From assembly GCA_944393175.1 (NCBI GenBank), contig CALXZH010000029.1, positions 49,142 to 113,141 on the forward strand: DNA of 64,000 nt. Reading direction: 5' to 3'. The position numbers were made by a program, and so were the translations under genes. The DNA comes from an uncultured Alphaproteobacteria bacterium (GTDB taxonomy: Bacteria > Pseudomonadota > Alphaproteobacteria > RF32 > CAG-239). The notes under the pieces are model-generated. The model searched no databases, was not told the DNA's origin, and was given only the letters and a program-made list of their open reading frames with translations. Positions 17,067-26,881 of this stretch are shown here, in pieces. How positions within the stretch are numbered: position 1 is the stretch's first letter; each line of letters starts with the position of its first letter.

Positions 17067-17720
17067 ATGGAAACAAAACAGAAGAAATTTCTGGTAGGCG
17101 CGAGGCGCTCTGCCGGACAATCGGATTTGGCAGTTTTTGAAAATTATCAACATTGGCCGGCGTTGCATGCCAATAAAATTATTCCGGTAGGGTTCTACTT
17201 CGTTGCCGGGATTTTGTGCCATATGCAACGACATAAAGCTGATTTGCATCCGAATATCTTTGTACAAGGCTATCGCCCGCATTCCTCAAGTGGTATGTTT
17301 GCGGCAGACAAACGTGCGTATGGTGCTATTTGGGTTGGTGAAATGCCCGAAACGGCTGCTAAGGATGATGTTCATCTGCTCGAGGCTAACGTGTATCGCA
17401 TGGTGCACGGAGATGACTTCGAGCTCGTTCTGGCTAACAAGGAATGGCAGGATGAGGAGAAGGTGACCGCCTTTATGAAACGTTTTCGCGAAGAACTTGG
17501 ACTGGAGGGACTGAGTGGTCTCAAAAAGTTCAAATACACTTGCGAAAAGTCCCGCGGCTACTTCCTCAAAGGGCGAAACTACGAAGTGTGGTCACAGCTC
17601 GTCGGCAGACCCGAAAAGTCGCTGGAACTGACTAAAAAAGTTTTAATCGTTGACTTGCACTGCGGTGTGCCGTGCGTAGTAGATTATCAAGAAGAGAATT
17701 TCAGCCCGATGGGGAAATAA
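17067..17720 (+). CDS. Unknown cytoplasmic protein, second gene of an SD-less pair
   Basis: This 217-residue protein has no recognised family. There is no signal peptide; hydrophobic stretches are short (IIPVGFYFVAGILC). Several Cys and His residues (CHMQRHKADLH near the middle, HCGVPC near the end) could bind metal or form a fold core, but no known site is evident. From about 17340 the DNA is GC-richer and uses codons such as CTC, CGC and AAG more than its neighbours, which may mean foreign origin. No Shine-Dalgarno sequence is evident (AAATTATTTTGAG before ATG). A terminator follows, closing the pair begun at 16298. Confidence 0.65.
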   Translation: METKQKKFLVGARRSAGQSDLAVFENYQHWPALHANKIIPVGFYFVAGILCHMQRHKADLHPNIFVQGYRPHSSSGMFAADKRAYGAIWVGEMPETAAKDDVHLLEANVYRMVHGDDFELVLANKEWQDEEKVTAFMKRFREELGLEGLSGLKKFKYTCEKSRGYFLKGRNYEVWSQLVGRPEKSLELTKKVLIVDLHCGVPCVVDYQEENFSPMGK

Positions 17721-17742
17721 TCCTGAGGGGTGATTAAATGGG

Positions 17743-17771
17743 AAGGGAGGTCTTATAGGCCTCCTTTTTTT
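17743..17771 (+). terminator. Terminator after the 16298-17720 gene pair
   Basis: GGGAGG pairs with CCTCC across the loop TCTTATAGG and is followed by seven T. Confidence 0.75.
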
Positions 17772-17932
17772 GTGGTCGCAAAGAGGTATTTTGCGTTTGA
17801 TGCACAAATTTTTATAATTTTTTTTTTGGAAGTTTATCTTTTTATTATTGAAAATTAATTTTTTGTTGTTAAGTTATTTTTTGTATTAGTTGTTTAGCAA
17901 TTAAGAAATTAAACCCATATGGAGATAATAAA

Positions 17933-18388
17933 ATGAAAAAACTTTTAAGTTTATTCGCAGCTATCATTGTTTTATCAGGTTGTTCTTCTATGAGCAGCAT
18001 GTTCGGTGGTGCTGAATGTGATTCTAAAATGGCTCGTGACTTCATGGCTAACGCTGAAGACAGAGTATTCTTTGCATTCGATAGCTCTGCTATTACAGAT
18101 AATTCTGCCGAAATCTTGCAAACTCAAGTTAAATGGCTGAAAAAACATGAAAATGTTAATGTAATCGTTCAAGGTTACTGCGATGAAAGAGGTACAAGAG
18201 AATACAACTTGGCTTTGGGTGAACGCCGTGCTAACGCTGTAAAACAATACCTCGTTTCTCAAGGTATTGCAGCTGACAGAATCTCTACCATTTCTTATGG
18301 TAAAGAACGTCCGGCTGTTTTGGGCAACAACGAAGCCGCTTGGGCTCAAAACCGTCGTGCTGTAACCGTTATTAAAGCTGGTAACTAA
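17933..18388 (+). CDS. pal: Peptidoglycan-associated lipoprotein Pal
   Basis: Pal is an outer-membrane lipoprotein that binds peptidoglycan and works with TolQRAB in envelope constriction at division. The 151 residues show a lipobox VLSGC (Cys17) and a C-terminal OmpA-like domain with NVIVQGYCDERGTREYNLAL and GERRANAVKQYL, which bind diaminopimelate. GGAG precedes the ATG by eight bases. Unusually, the gene directly upstream is not tolB but an unrelated SD-less unknown, so pal, cpoB, tilS and ftsH are separated from the rest of the tol cluster. Codon use is biased as in highly expressed genes. Confidence 0.95.
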   Translation: MKKLLSLFAAIIVLSGCSSMSSMFGGAECDSKMARDFMANAEDRVFFAFDSSAITDNSAEILQTQVKWLKKHENVNVIVQGYCDERGTREYNLALGERRANAVKQYLVSQGIAADRISTISYGKERPAVLGNNEAAWAQNRRAVTVIKAGN

Positions 18389-18413
18389 TACCTCTTTAAG
18401 AGTTATAGGTTTT

Positions 18414-18450
18414 GAAAAGAACGCATCCTGATGGGGTGCGTTCTTTTTTT
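18414..18450 (+). terminator. Terminator of pal
   Basis: AAAAGAACGCATCC pairs with GGGTGCGTTCTTTT across the loop TGATG, followed by further T. Confidence 0.85.
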
Positions 18451-18563
18451 GGCAAGATAAATTAAGTGCCGTGGGATAAATGAGTGCTTGGGGCTTGAGA
18501 TTATTGTTTTTTGGCGTTACTTTAATGATAATTATGGCGTAATTTTTTTTGAAGGTATTGAAA

Positions 18564-19427
18564 ATGAATAAATTAAAGGTTTCTTGCTTGGCGCTTGTTG
18601 CCGGGGTTTCTTTTGTTGCAAACGGATATGCTGTTGAACCTTATGCTTTTCAGGCTGATGTGGATGAGTTACGCTCAGATGTCGAAATTTTACAAAGACA
18701 AGTGTATCGTTCACAAAGCGAAGCTCCGGCCGGGAAGTCATCTGATGTTATGGTCAGAATGAGCGATTTTGAAGAGCAGTTACGCCAGATGAACGGTAAA
18801 ATTGAGGAAGTTAATTATAAAATTAAACAACTTAATGACCGTATGGATATGATTAACAAAGATATTGATGTCCGCTTTAAAATGATTGAAGGAAAACCCT
18901 TAAACGGTGGAGCCGGTACGCAGGCAAAAAACAAAAAATTCGATGCTCCGGTTGCTAATAATGCACCGAAATCTTTAGTAGGAGATTCAATTAAGGGCGG
19001 TGATTTGGCCCCGGTCGAGGCTCCTAAGCCCGTTTTAGAACAAGATGTTAATAAAATTTATCAGCAAGGACTCGAAGCTTATAATGCCGGACAGTATGAT
19101 AAAGCAGAGGCTAGTTTTTCCGATATATTAAATCGTTTTTCTCAAGATAAGTTAGCGGCTAATGCGCAATATTGGCTGGGTGAGGTTTATTATTCTCAAA
19201 AAAACTATGCTAAGGCGGCTGTCGCATTCGGTAAAGGCTATGAAAAATACAAAGACGGCGCCAAGGGAGCCGAGAGTTTGTATAAACTCGGTATGGCTAT
19301 GAACCAATTGGGTAAAAAAGAAGAAGCTTGCGCCGCTTTAACCAATGTGGCAAAGGAATTTCCAAAAGCAGAAAAAACTCTGCTTGATAAGGCCAAAAAT
19401 GAAGCTTCTAAGCTAAAATGTAAGTAA
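18564..19427 (+). CDS. cpoB: Cell division coordinator CpoB (YbgF)
   Basis: CpoB is a periplasmic protein that couples the Tol-Pal system to peptidoglycan synthesis at the septum. From the ATG at 18564 (GAAGG eight bases upstream) it has 287 residues: a signal peptide of about 23 residues (to NGYA), an N-terminal coiled coil (VDELRSDVEILQRQVYR and EEVNYKIKQLNDRMDMINKDI) that trimerises the protein, a linker, and C-terminal TPR repeats (YQQGLEAYNAGQYDKAEASF, YWLGEVYYSQKNYAKAAVAF, LYKLGMAMNQLGKKEEACAA). A longer form from TTG 18549 is unlikely. Position after pal is conserved among proteobacteria. Confidence 0.92.
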   Translation: MNKLKVSCLALVAGVSFVANGYAVEPYAFQADVDELRSDVEILQRQVYRSQSEAPAGKSSDVMVRMSDFEEQLRQMNGKIEEVNYKIKQLNDRMDMINKDIDVRFKMIEGKPLNGGAGTQAKNKKFDAPVANNAPKSLVGDSIKGGDLAPVEAPKPVLEQDVNKIYQQGLEAYNAGQYDKAEASFSDILNRFSQDKLAANAQYWLGEVYYSQKNYAKAAVAFGKGYEKYKDGAKGAESLYKLGMAMNQLGKKEEACAALTNVAKEFPKAEKTLLDKAKNEASKLKCK

Positions 19428-19441
19428 GTTTTATGTAGATA

Positions 19442-20533
19442 ATGCTTCCTTTAGAGAAAAAAATAGATTTATCTCTTTTTGAGACAGGCAAAGTAGCAAT
19501 CGGGGTTTCCGGCGGGGCTGATTCTTTAGCTTTGGTTCTTGTTTTGGCTGAGCTATTGGGAAAAGAGAGAATCGTTGCTTTAACGGTTGATCATAAGCTT
19601 CGTTCCGAATCAACTGAGGAAGCGAATTATGTGACCGATTTGATGCAAAATTTAGGGATTGAACACCATATTTTAACTTGGGAGGGTGAAAAGCCTACTC
19701 AAGGTATTGAGGAAGCCGCGCGAATCGCAAGATATAATCTGATTTATGATTGGTGTCGGCAAAATGAGGTGAATACGCTTTGTGTGGCGCATCATCTTCT
19801 TGACCAAGTTGAAACATTTTTTATTCGTTTACATAGGGGAAGCGGTTTAACAGGTCTTTGCGGAATGAGTGCCGTTGGGGTTTGGAAAGATTTGAGAATC
19901 GTTCGCCCGTTGTTGGATGTTCACCCTCAAGAGTTAAGAGAGTATTTGCTACAACGGGATATTCGTTGGGTGGAAGACCCGTCTAATCAAAGTGATGACT
20001 TTTTGCGGTGTCGAATTCGTAAGTTTTTACCGAGTTTGGAAGAAAAAACCGGAATTTCAATGCAAAGAATCGGTGATACAATGAAAGTTTTGGCAAAAAG
20101 CCGAGATTTTATTCGGGCGCAAGTCGAAAATTTTATTACCAAATATGCAAGATTTTGGGATGAGGTCGGGGTTTGTATCTCTTTGAAAGCACTTAGAGAA
20201 AGTCATAAGGAACTTGTTTATCAAGTCTTAAATGATTTGCTCAAAAAAATCAGCGGAAAGGACTATACACCGCGTGCCGATGATGTGGAACGTTTGGTTG
20301 TAAAATTAACTAAGCCTAATAATGAAAATTTTTGTGGTGCGACGCTTTCGGAGTGTGAGTTGTTTGTGGCTCAACATAAGCTCTGGATTGTGCGAGAGGT
20401 GCGTTCCAAAAAGAAAATGCCTAAGGCTGTGTGGGAGGCTTTTGTGAAAGAAAATTCACATTACTCGCATTTTGATTTACCCTATAAACTCCGTGTGGCA
20501 TTGGTGAAAAATAAAATGCCTATTGTGTTTTGA
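19442..20533 (+). CDS. tilS: tRNA(Ile)-lysidine synthase TilS
   Basis: TilS converts C34 of tRNA-Ile(CAU) to lysidine with ATP and lysine, so that AUA is read as Ile. The ATP-pyrophosphatase P-loop GVSGGADSLAL is at residues 21-31, followed by TVDHKLR and the CVAHHLLDQVETFF block. The 363 residues include the N-terminal domain and part of a C-terminal region. The gene starts 14 bases after the cpoB stop, and its own Shine-Dalgarno sequence is weak, which suggests coupling to cpoB. The order pal-cpoB-tilS-ftsH is conserved in alphaproteobacteria. Confidence 0.94.
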   Translation: MLPLEKKIDLSLFETGKVAIGVSGGADSLALVLVLAELLGKERIVALTVDHKLRSESTEEANYVTDLMQNLGIEHHILTWEGEKPTQGIEEAARIARYNLIYDWCRQNEVNTLCVAHHLLDQVETFFIRLHRGSGLTGLCGMSAVGVWKDLRIVRPLLDVHPQELREYLLQRDIRWVEDPSNQSDDFLRCRIRKFLPSLEEKTGISMQRIGDTMKVLAKSRDFIRAQVENFITKYARFWDEVGVCISLKALRESHKELVYQVLNDLLKKISGKDYTPRADDVERLVVKLTKPNNENFCGATLSECELFVAQHKLWIVREVRSKKKMPKAVWEAFVKENSHYSHFDLPYKLRVALVKNKMPIVF

Positions 20534-20588
20534 GTTGCGACACCCTATATTGAAACAAGTGTAAAAAGCTTTTAAGGAATTAATATAA

Positions 20589-22454
20589 ATGAGTTCAGGA
20601 AAAAGTATTATTGTTTGGTTGGTGGCGATTGTCTTGCTGACCTCGTTGATGAATGGTTTTACCGAAAGCGCCAAAAGAGCAAGTTACAGCGAATTGGCTT
20701 TTTCGGATTTTATGAATGAAGCCGAAAATAAAAAAATCAGTGAAGTGGTGATTGCGGGAGCAAATATTGAAGGAAAACTCACAGACGGCAGAAATTTTTA
20801 TACCTATGCTCCTTATGATCCTTCCATGGTTGAAACTTTGCGTCAAAACGGTGTTAAGGTCGAGGCTAAGCCTGAAGACACGTCTTCTAATACCTTGTGG
20901 GGGATATTTATTTCCTGGTTCCCGATGATTTTGTTAATCGGTGTATGGATTTATTTTATGCGCCAAGCAAATTCGGGTAATAACAAAGCTATGAGCTTTG
21001 GAAAATCGCGTGCCAGATTGATTGAAAATAACAAAAAAGTTACTTTTGCCGATGTGGCCGGATGTGATGAATCCAAGCAAGAGCTTGAAGAAATAATCGA
21101 CTTTTTGAAAGACCCAACCAAGTTTCAACGCTTGGGCGGTCGAATCCCGAGAGGCGTGTTGATGGTTGGACCTCCGGGTACCGGTAAAACCTTATTAGCA
21201 AAGGCAGTTGCCGGTGAGGCCAATGTTCCGTTCTTTTCAATCTCGGGTTCGGACTTTGTGGAGATGTTTGTCGGCGTTGGGGCATCGCGTGTTCGAGACA
21301 TGTTTGCTCAGGCCAAGAAAAATGCTCCCTGCCTTTTGTTTATTGATGAAATTGATGCGGTAGGGCGTCATCGTGGTGCCGGTTTGGGCGGCGGTAATGA
21401 TGAACGCGAACAAACACTTAACCAGTTGTTGGTGGAAATGGACGGGTTTGATGATAATCAAAACGTGATTGTGATTGCCGCAACCAACAGACCGGATGTT
21501 TTGGATCCTGCTTTGTTGCGTCCGGGACGTTTTGACCGTCAGGTTACCGTGTCGAATCCTGACATTAAAGGACGTGAAGAAATCTTGAAAGTCCATGTCA
21601 AGAAAGTACCTCTGGCAAAAGATGTCAAATTAGATGTTGTGGCCAGAGGAACGCCGGGGTTCTCGGGGGCGGATTTGGCTAACTTGGTTAACGAGGCGGC
21701 TTTGTTGGCTGCTCGCAAAAACAAGCGCAAAGTTACCTTAAAAGAATTTGATGAGGCCAAAGATAAGGTTTTGATGGGAGCTGAGCGCAAGTCAATGGCC
21801 ATGGATGAGCGTGAAAAAATGAATACGGCTTATCATGAGGCAGGACACGCAATTTGCAGTTTGTTTACCGAAGGGTCTGACCCAATTCATAAGGCAACGA
21901 TTATTCCTCGGGGCAGAGCGTTGGGTATGGTTCAACAATTGCCGGAAAAAGACCGTTATTCCATTACCAGACAGCAGATGATGTCGCGTTTGGTGGTGGC
22001 AATGGGCGGACGTGTGGCCGAAGAAATGAAATTTGGCTATGACGCCGTGACCTCAGGTGCATCAGGCGATATTCAAATGGCGACCAATTTGGCTCGCTCC
22101 ATGGTAACCGAATGGGGTATGAGCGATTTGTTGGGGCCGGTGCTCTATGCCGAAAATTCCGGTGAAGTCTTTTTGGGTAAATCGGTAACGCAAAACCAAA
22201 ATATGAGCGAAGAAACCGCTCGCTTGGTTGATGCGGAAATCAAACGCTTGGTTAATACCGGTTATGAGGGGGCCAAAAAACTTCTGAAAGAAAAAGAAAA
22301 AGAGTGGAATTTGTTGGCTGAGGCTTTAATGGAATATGAAACCTTAACCGGAGAGGAAATCAAAAAAGTTATCAATGGTGAAAAAATTGATAAGTCAGAT
22401 GAATCGCCGGTTGATGAATCTAAACGGACGCATTCTTCCGTTCCGGAAATTTAG
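20589..22454 (+). CDS. ftsH: ATP-dependent zinc metalloprotease FtsH
   Basis: FtsH is a membrane-anchored AAA+ hexamer that degrades misfolded membrane proteins and short-lived regulators. The 621 residues contain two N-terminal membrane helices (about 5-22 and 104-124) flanking a periplasmic domain, Walker A GPPGTGKT at 194-201, Walker [12 protein letters not shown], the arginine-finger region RPGRFDR, and zinc site HEAGH at 416-420. AGGA precedes the ATG. A strong terminator follows, ending the cpoB-tilS-ftsH run. All catalytic residues appear present. Confidence 0.97.
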   Translation: MSSGKSIIVWLVAIVLLTSLMNGFTESAKRASYSELAFSDFMNEAENKKISEVVIAGANIEGKLTDGRNFYTYAPYDPSMVETLRQNGVKVEAKPEDTSSNTLWGIFISWFPMILLIGVWIYFMRQANSGNNKAMSFGKSRARLIENNKKVTFADVAGCDESKQELEEIIDFLKDPTKFQRLGGRIPRGVLMVGPPGTGKTLLAKAVAGEANVPFFSISGSDFVEMFVGVGASRVRDMFAQAKKNAPCLLFIDEIDAVGRHRGAGLGGGNDEREQTLNQLLVEMDGFDDNQNVIVIAATNRPDVLDPALLRPGRFDRQVTVSNPDIKGREEILKVHVKKVPLAKDVKLDVVARGTPGFSGADLANLVNEAALLAARKNKRKVTLKEFDEAKDKVLMGAERKSMAMDEREKMNTAYHEAGHAICSLFTEGSDPIHKATIIPRGRALGMVQQLPEKDRYSITRQQMMSRLVVAMGGRVAEEMKFGYDAVTSGASGDIQMATNLARSMVTEWGMSDLLGPVLYAENSGEVFLGKSVTQNQNMSEETARLVDAEIKRLVNTGYEGAKKLLKEKEKEWNLLAEALMEYETLTGEEIKKVINGEKIDKSDESPVDESKRTHSSVPEI

Positions 22455-22467
22455 TCAAACCGATAAG

Positions 22468-22498
22468 AAAAGCCGCCCATTTAGGGCGGTTTTTTTTG
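22468..22498 (+). terminator. Terminator of ftsH
   Basis: AAAGCCGCCC pairs with GGGCGGTTTT across ATTTA, followed by T8. Confidence 0.9.
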
Positions 22499-22607
22499 TA
22501 ATATTTGAGAATATTTGTTGAGGTTAATATCTTTGATTTTACCTTGTACTTTTGTGGGCGTTGTTTATGATACTTTTATTGAAAAATTTTTAATGCAGGA
22601 GTTTGAT

Positions 22608-23975
22608 ATGGGAAATAAATTGTTTGGTACGGATGGTGTGCGCGGAGTGGCTAATGTTTATCCGATGACGGCAGAATTTGCTTTGAAATTGGGTATGGCG
22701 GCAGGAAAATTAATCTGTACAAACAAAAAAAAGGTTGCAATTGCCAGAGATACCAGAATTTCGGGTGAAATGTTAGAGGCGGCGCTTTGTGCCGGATTTA
22801 ATGCGACGGGTGTTGAGGTGTTGAAATTGGGTGTTCTTCCAACCCCCGCAATTACAATGCTGACGCCGTCATTAGATGTTGATATGAGTGTGATGATTAC
22901 TGCCTCTCATAATCCGTTTCAAGATAATGGTATTAAGCTGATTAATGCTAATGGTGATAAATTCTCAGATGAAGATACGGCAAAAATAGAGGCGGCAATC
23001 AGTGCGGATAACTTTACACTCAATCCTGATGAAATCGGAACATCAACGGTAATTCCCGATGCCGTAGTCGGTTATGTTGATAAGGCCTTAAATGCCGTTG
23101 AGGGGGAAAAACCCTTGTCGGGGTTGCGTGTGGTGTTGGATTGTGCTAACGGCGTTTTTTATAAAATTATGCCGGAAGTGTTTATGAGCTTGGGGGCTGG
23201 TGTGATTGTTATCGGAAATGAGCCAAACGGCAAAAATATCAACCTTGATTGCGGCTCGCAACACACGGAAAAAATGATTGAAACCGTTAGAAACTCTCAT
23301 GCACAATTGGGTATTGCCGTTGATGGCGATGGGGACAGAATTATTGTTTGCGATGAGTTGGGTAACCGTTTGGACGGCGACCAGATTATTGCCTTCTTAG
23401 GAAAATGCCTGAAAGATGAAAATCGTTTGGCAAACAATACCGTTGTGGCAACAATCGTTTCTAATCCGGCGTTGGATAGATTTTTTGAAACATTGGGCAT
23501 TAAATGCGTTTGCTCCGGCGTGGGTGAAAGATTTGTGATTGATGAGATGAAAAAGAACGGCTCAAATCTTGGAGGGGAAGAATCGGGACATATGGTGTTG
23601 TCTGATTTCGGTAAAACCGGTGATGCCATGGTGGCTGCCCTCGTGCTTTCACAAGGTTTGCTCAAAAGCTCCAAAAAAATGAGTGAGCTGTTTCCGTTGT
23701 TCTTGCCAATGTTTCGGAAACGTGTTGACAGCAAGTTTAAATCTAAAGAAGATATGCTCAATGCTTTTGAACAAAATGAATTTCAATATGCTATCAAACA
23801 AGCTGAGGCTGCAATTGCCGGAAAAGGCAAGGTTTTGGTCAGAAAATCAGGAACTGAACCCAAAATTCAGGTTTGGGTGTGGAGTGATGATAAGGCTTTG
23901 GCGGAAAAAGTTAATGCCGAAGCCGTTAGTGTTTTGGAAAAATCTATTGGCTTTGAAACAAAAAAAACAGTATAA
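22608..23975 (+). CDS. glmM: Phosphoglucosamine mutase GlmM
   Basis: GlmM interconverts glucosamine-6-phosphate and glucosamine-1-phosphate, the step before GlmU in UDP-GlcNAc synthesis for peptidoglycan and LPS. From the ATG at 22608 (AGGAG seven bases upstream) it has 455 residues. It begins KLFGTDGVRGVANVYP, carries the phosphoserine loop TASHNPFQDNG with Ser100, the metal loop DGDGDR, the sugar loop GGEESGH and the phosphate loop RKSGTEPKIQVW. An in-frame extension to 22515 has no initiation signal. The link ftsH-glmM is conserved. Confidence 0.96.
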   Translation: MGNKLFGTDGVRGVANVYPMTAEFALKLGMAAGKLICTNKKKVAIARDTRISGEMLEAALCAGFNATGVEVLKLGVLPTPAITMLTPSLDVDMSVMITASHNPFQDNGIKLINANGDKFSDEDTAKIEAAISADNFTLNPDEIGTSTVIPDAVVGYVDKALNAVEGEKPLSGLRVVLDCANGVFYKIMPEVFMSLGAGVIVIGNEPNGKNINLDCGSQHTEKMIETVRNSHAQLGIAVDGDGDRIIVCDELGNRLDGDQIIAFLGKCLKDENRLANNTVVATIVSNPALDRFFETLGIKCVCSGVGERFVIDEMKKNGSNLGGEESGHMVLSDFGKTGDAMVAALVLSQGLLKSSKKMSELFPLFLPMFRKRVDSKFKSKEDMLNAFEQNEFQYAIKQAEAAIAGKGKVLVRKSGTEPKIQVWVWSDDKALAEKVNAEAVSVLEKSIGFETKKTV

Positions 23976-24061
23976 CAAAGGGATAAATCTGCTTTTAAGA
24001 TTTTATTTACTTTTCGGGCGTAGATTGTTTTTAGTTTAGGTTACCGAAAAGGAGAAGTGCA

Positions 24062-24280
24062 ATGCAAAATTCAATGATGGAAAATTTTGATTGGTATAAA
24101 AATAAAACCGTTGCTCCGGCTCGTTCTTCGGTTCGTAAAGGAAATTTGGCTTTGTTGGCAACTACTCGGTATCGTAACGGTGAGCTGGTACAATCAGCTC
24201 GGGCACGTTGTGTTTGGCCGAACCCTTATAAAAATGACACGAATATCTTAAGTCGTCGGGTATGGAGTAAGGAAGCTTAA
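24062..24280 (+). CDS. Unknown small basic protein
   Basis: This 72-residue protein is preceded by a good AAGGAG and followed one base later by the ATG of a membrane protein gene, so the two are translationally coupled. The sequence is basic and Arg/Asn-rich (VAPARSSVRKGNLALLATTRYRNGELVQSARARCVWP) with no signal peptide or membrane segment. I recognise no family. Confidence 0.65.
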   Translation: MQNSMMENFDWYKNKTVAPARSSVRKGNLALLATTRYRNGELVQSARARCVWPNPYKNDTNILSRRVWSKEA

Positions 24281-24281
24281 T

Positions 24282-24659
24282 ATGCTTAAAGGACTGCAAG
24301 CCCTTTTATCGTCAGGTATTTTACTCGATCCTTTGGTCTTATTGGGGTTGGTACTTGGCTCCGTGTTTTATTTCGAGTTAAGTGATGAACAAATAACTGC
24401 TATTTATTTTGATTATCGCTTTTATGCTTTGGCTTTTATTATTAGCCTTATTTACAATTTTGTGGTGCGTCCGGTTTATCGAAGAGGCGGTATGAGTATT
24501 GATACCAAACGCACTATGTCTAATGTTGTGTTGTCTTGTTTGAAGTTTGTATTGAGTTCGCTTTTGATGATGGCTTTTATTAGTTTTTGGTCTTTTGGCG
24601 GCGATGATACAGAAGATTATCAATCAGTTGAAAATTTTGAACAGCAACTTAAGCAATGA
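24282..24659 (+). CDS. Unknown small integral membrane protein
   Basis: This 125-residue protein has about three hydrophobic helices: ILLDPLVLLGLVLGSVFYF, FYALAFIISLIYNFVV and VVLSCLKFVLSSLLMMAFISF, with an acidic C-terminus (DDTEDYQSVENFEQQ). It starts one base after the previous stop and shares its transcript, which ends at a strong terminator. No family recognised. Confidence 0.7.
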   Translation: MLKGLQALLSSGILLDPLVLLGLVLGSVFYFELSDEQITAIYFDYRFYALAFIISLIYNFVVRPVYRRGGMSIDTKRTMSNVVLSCLKFVLSSLLMMAFISFWSFGGDDTEDYQSVENFEQQLKQ

Positions 24660-24683
24660 TATAAAAAAAGCTTGTTTTATGCG

Positions 24684-24715
24684 AAAAAAAACTTCCCCGC
24701 GGGGAAGTTTTTTTT
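24684..24715. terminator. Bidirectional terminator
   Basis: ACTTCCCC pairs with GGGGAAGT (loop GC), with A7 before and T8 after. It serves both the plus-strand pair and the convergent small motility gene. Confidence 0.9.
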
Positions 24716-24721
24716 GAAAAG

Positions 24722-24901
24722 TTATATGGTCTTATCAACGTTAATTCCGGTGGTGGCTGATGGTGAAACCGAACGGTCATCCGTGCCGCCGACTAAAATT
24801 TCAACAGCTTGTTGCTGCATTTCAGCTTGATTTTTTATTAGGGACATTTGCATTTGTTGCACAGCCAAAGCGTATTCGCTGATTGCTCCTAATTCTGCCA
24901 T
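24722..24901 (-). CDS. YjfB-like putative motility protein, 59 residues
   Basis: I chose the ATG at 24901, which has a perfect AAGGAGG six bases upstream; the frame is open further but without an initiation signal. The product MAELGAISEYALAVQQMQMSL, continuing NQAEMQQQAVEIL, has the short helical pattern of the YjfB putative motility family, found as small genes in flagellated bacteria. This fits the flagellar genes elsewhere in the window, although the similarity is short and the assignment is tentative. It converges with the plus-strand membrane gene at a shared terminator. Confidence 0.6.
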   Translation of the reverse strand: MAELGAISEYALAVQQMQMSLIKNQAEMQQQAVEILVGGTDDRSVSPSATTGINVDKTI

Positions 24902-25022
24902 ATTTTCCTCCTTAGGCTTAGTCAGCCTTTTTGTCACTCTATTTTGTGATTATAGCATAAATTTGCTAACACTTCATTAAAAAAATGATTATACTTTTTG
25001 GAGAATTGAGGAGAAAAAGAAT

Positions 25023-26828
25023 ATGGGTAATATCCAAAAAGGTTTGGAGATTTTAAAGAAACACATAAAGGTAGCGCCGGAAAAACCCGGTGTCTATCGT
25101 ATGATTGATGAAAATGAGAAAGTCTTATATGTCGGTAAGGCTAAAAACATCAAAAAAAGAATTGTGGCTTATTCCCATATCAATAAACTTCCGGTCAGAT
25201 TGCAAAGAATGGTCTCCGAAATTAATCGGATGGAGTTTATTATTGTTGAAAATGAGGCAAAAGCCTTACTGTTGGAAAACGAGTTGATTAAAAAACTCGA
25301 GCCTAAGTATAATATCTTACTGAAAGATGATAAAACCTTTCCGCATTTGGTGATTGATGTCGAATCGGATTTTCCGGCTCTGCGTAAGTATCGCGGTAAA
25401 CGAAATGATAAAAGTAAATATTTCGGTCCCTTTGCCAGTGTGTTAGCCGTGAATAATGTTTTGGATACCGTTCAGAAAGCGTTTTTATTGCGTTCTTGTC
25501 GCGATAATGTGTTTAAGAATCGTGAAAGACCTTGTTTGATGTATCAAATAAAGCGTTGTTCGGCTCCTTGTGTCGGCAAAATTTCACGCGAAGATTATCA
25601 TAAATTGGTGCAAGAAGCAGTTGATTTTTTGGATGGTAAAAATACCAGAATCCAGGCCGAATTGTCAGCTAAAATGCAAGAGGCAAGCGATAATCTTGAT
25701 TTTGAAAAAGCTGTCGTTTTCAGAGACAGAATCAGAGCTCTTACAAATGTTCAAAGCGGTACGATGGTGGAATATGCCAATATTAATTCTTGCGACTTTG
25801 TGGCGTTGGCCAGAAAAGGAAATATGGTTTGTATCCAAGTTTTCTTTATTCGTTCGGGGCAAAATTGCGGTAATGTACCGTATTTTCCAAAACAAATTCA
25901 AGATGCAGAAGATGGTGAAATTTTAGAGGCCTTTTTGAGCAGTTTTTATGGAGAACATATCCCGCCAAAAGAAATTGTGGTCTCAATGGAATTAGAAAAT
26001 AAAGAGTTTTTGGAAGAGGCCTTGTCAACTCATATCAACACCTATCAAAAAGGACCAAAGGCCAAATTGCTCCAAAATGCTTTAAATAATGCTTATGCTG
26101 CAATTGACAGAAAAGTAGCAATGGAGGCTTCCGTTAAAGCAAATTTGGAGGAAATGGTTAGGGTATTTGATTTGCCAAGACTGCCTAAGAGAATCGAAAT
26201 TTATGATAACTCACATATTCAAGGCAGTTATGCAATCGGGGCGATGGTGGTGGCAACACCTGACGGGTTTGATAAAAAAAGCTATCGTACTTTTAATATT
26301 AAAAATCCGGATATTACCAATGATGACTTTGCAATGATGAAGGAAGTCTTGACCAGACGATTTGAGCGGATGAATGCAGAAAATCGTCCGGATGTGATTT
26401 TGCTTGACGGTGGTTTGGGACAACTTCATGCCGTGCATGAGGCTTTAAAAGACTACGATTTATCAGGTATTGCAATTATTGCAATTTCTAAGGGCCCGGA
26501 CAGAAACGCCGGTAAAGAGTTTTATCACCAAGTGGGGAAAGAAAGTTTTGCTTTGCCTTACCAATCGGCGATTGCTTTCTATTTACAAAATCTACGCGAT
26601 GAGGCACACCGGTTTGCTATCGGAACACACCGGAAAAAACGGGCAAAATCAATCACTAAGTCGCGGCTCGATGAGGTGGAAGGAATCGGCGCTAAAAGAA
26701 AACGTGATTTGCTGAATTATTTTGGGTCGGTGGAAGAAATTTCGCAAGCTTTACCAAAAGATATTGAAAAAGTGGAAGGAATCAGTAAAAAAACAGCGGA
26801 AAAGATTTATAATTACTTCCATAATTGA
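25023..26828 (+). CDS. uvrC: Excinuclease ABC subunit C (UvrC)
   Basis: UvrC makes the two incisions flanking a DNA lesion after UvrAB recognition. The 601 residues show the GIY-YIG nuclease domain near the start (GVYRMIDENEKVLYVGKAKNIKKR), a Cys-containing region (CLMYQIKRCSAPCVG), the UvrB-interacting UVR motif (AVVFRDRIRAL), the RNase H-like nuclease domain (EIYDNSHIQGSYAIGAMVV, LLDGGLGQL) and C-terminal helix-hairpin-helix motifs (LDEVEGIGAKRKRDLLNYFG, VEGISKKTAEKIYNY). GAGGAG precedes the ATG. Followed closely by pgsA, an arrangement common in proteobacteria. uvrB is also in this window, at 39655. Confidence 0.97.
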   Translation: MGNIQKGLEILKKHIKVAPEKPGVYRMIDENEKVLYVGKAKNIKKRIVAYSHINKLPVRLQRMVSEINRMEFIIVENEAKALLLENELIKKLEPKYNILLKDDKTFPHLVIDVESDFPALRKYRGKRNDKSKYFGPFASVLAVNNVLDTVQKAFLLRSCRDNVFKNRERPCLMYQIKRCSAPCVGKISREDYHKLVQEAVDFLDGKNTRIQAELSAKMQEASDNLDFEKAVVFRDRIRALTNVQSGTMVEYANINSCDFVALARKGNMVCIQVFFIRSGQNCGNVPYFPKQIQDAEDGEILEAFLSSFYGEHIPPKEIVVSMELENKEFLEEALSTHINTYQKGPKAKLLQNALNNAYAAIDRKVAMEASVKANLEEMVRVFDLPRLPKRIEIYDNSHIQGSYAIGAMVVATPDGFDKKSYRTFNIKNPDITNDDFAMMKEVLTRRFERMNAENRPDVILLDGGLGQLHAVHEALKDYDLSGIAIIAISKGPDRNAGKEFYHQVGKESFALPYQSAIAFYLQNLRDEAHRFAIGTHRKKRAKSITKSRLDEVEGIGAKRKRDLLNYFGSVEEISQALPKDIEKVEGISKKTAEKIYNYFHN

Positions 26829-26881
26829 AATTTCTGACATACCATAAGGCAAAATCTTATTAAATAATTGAGAGGACAATA

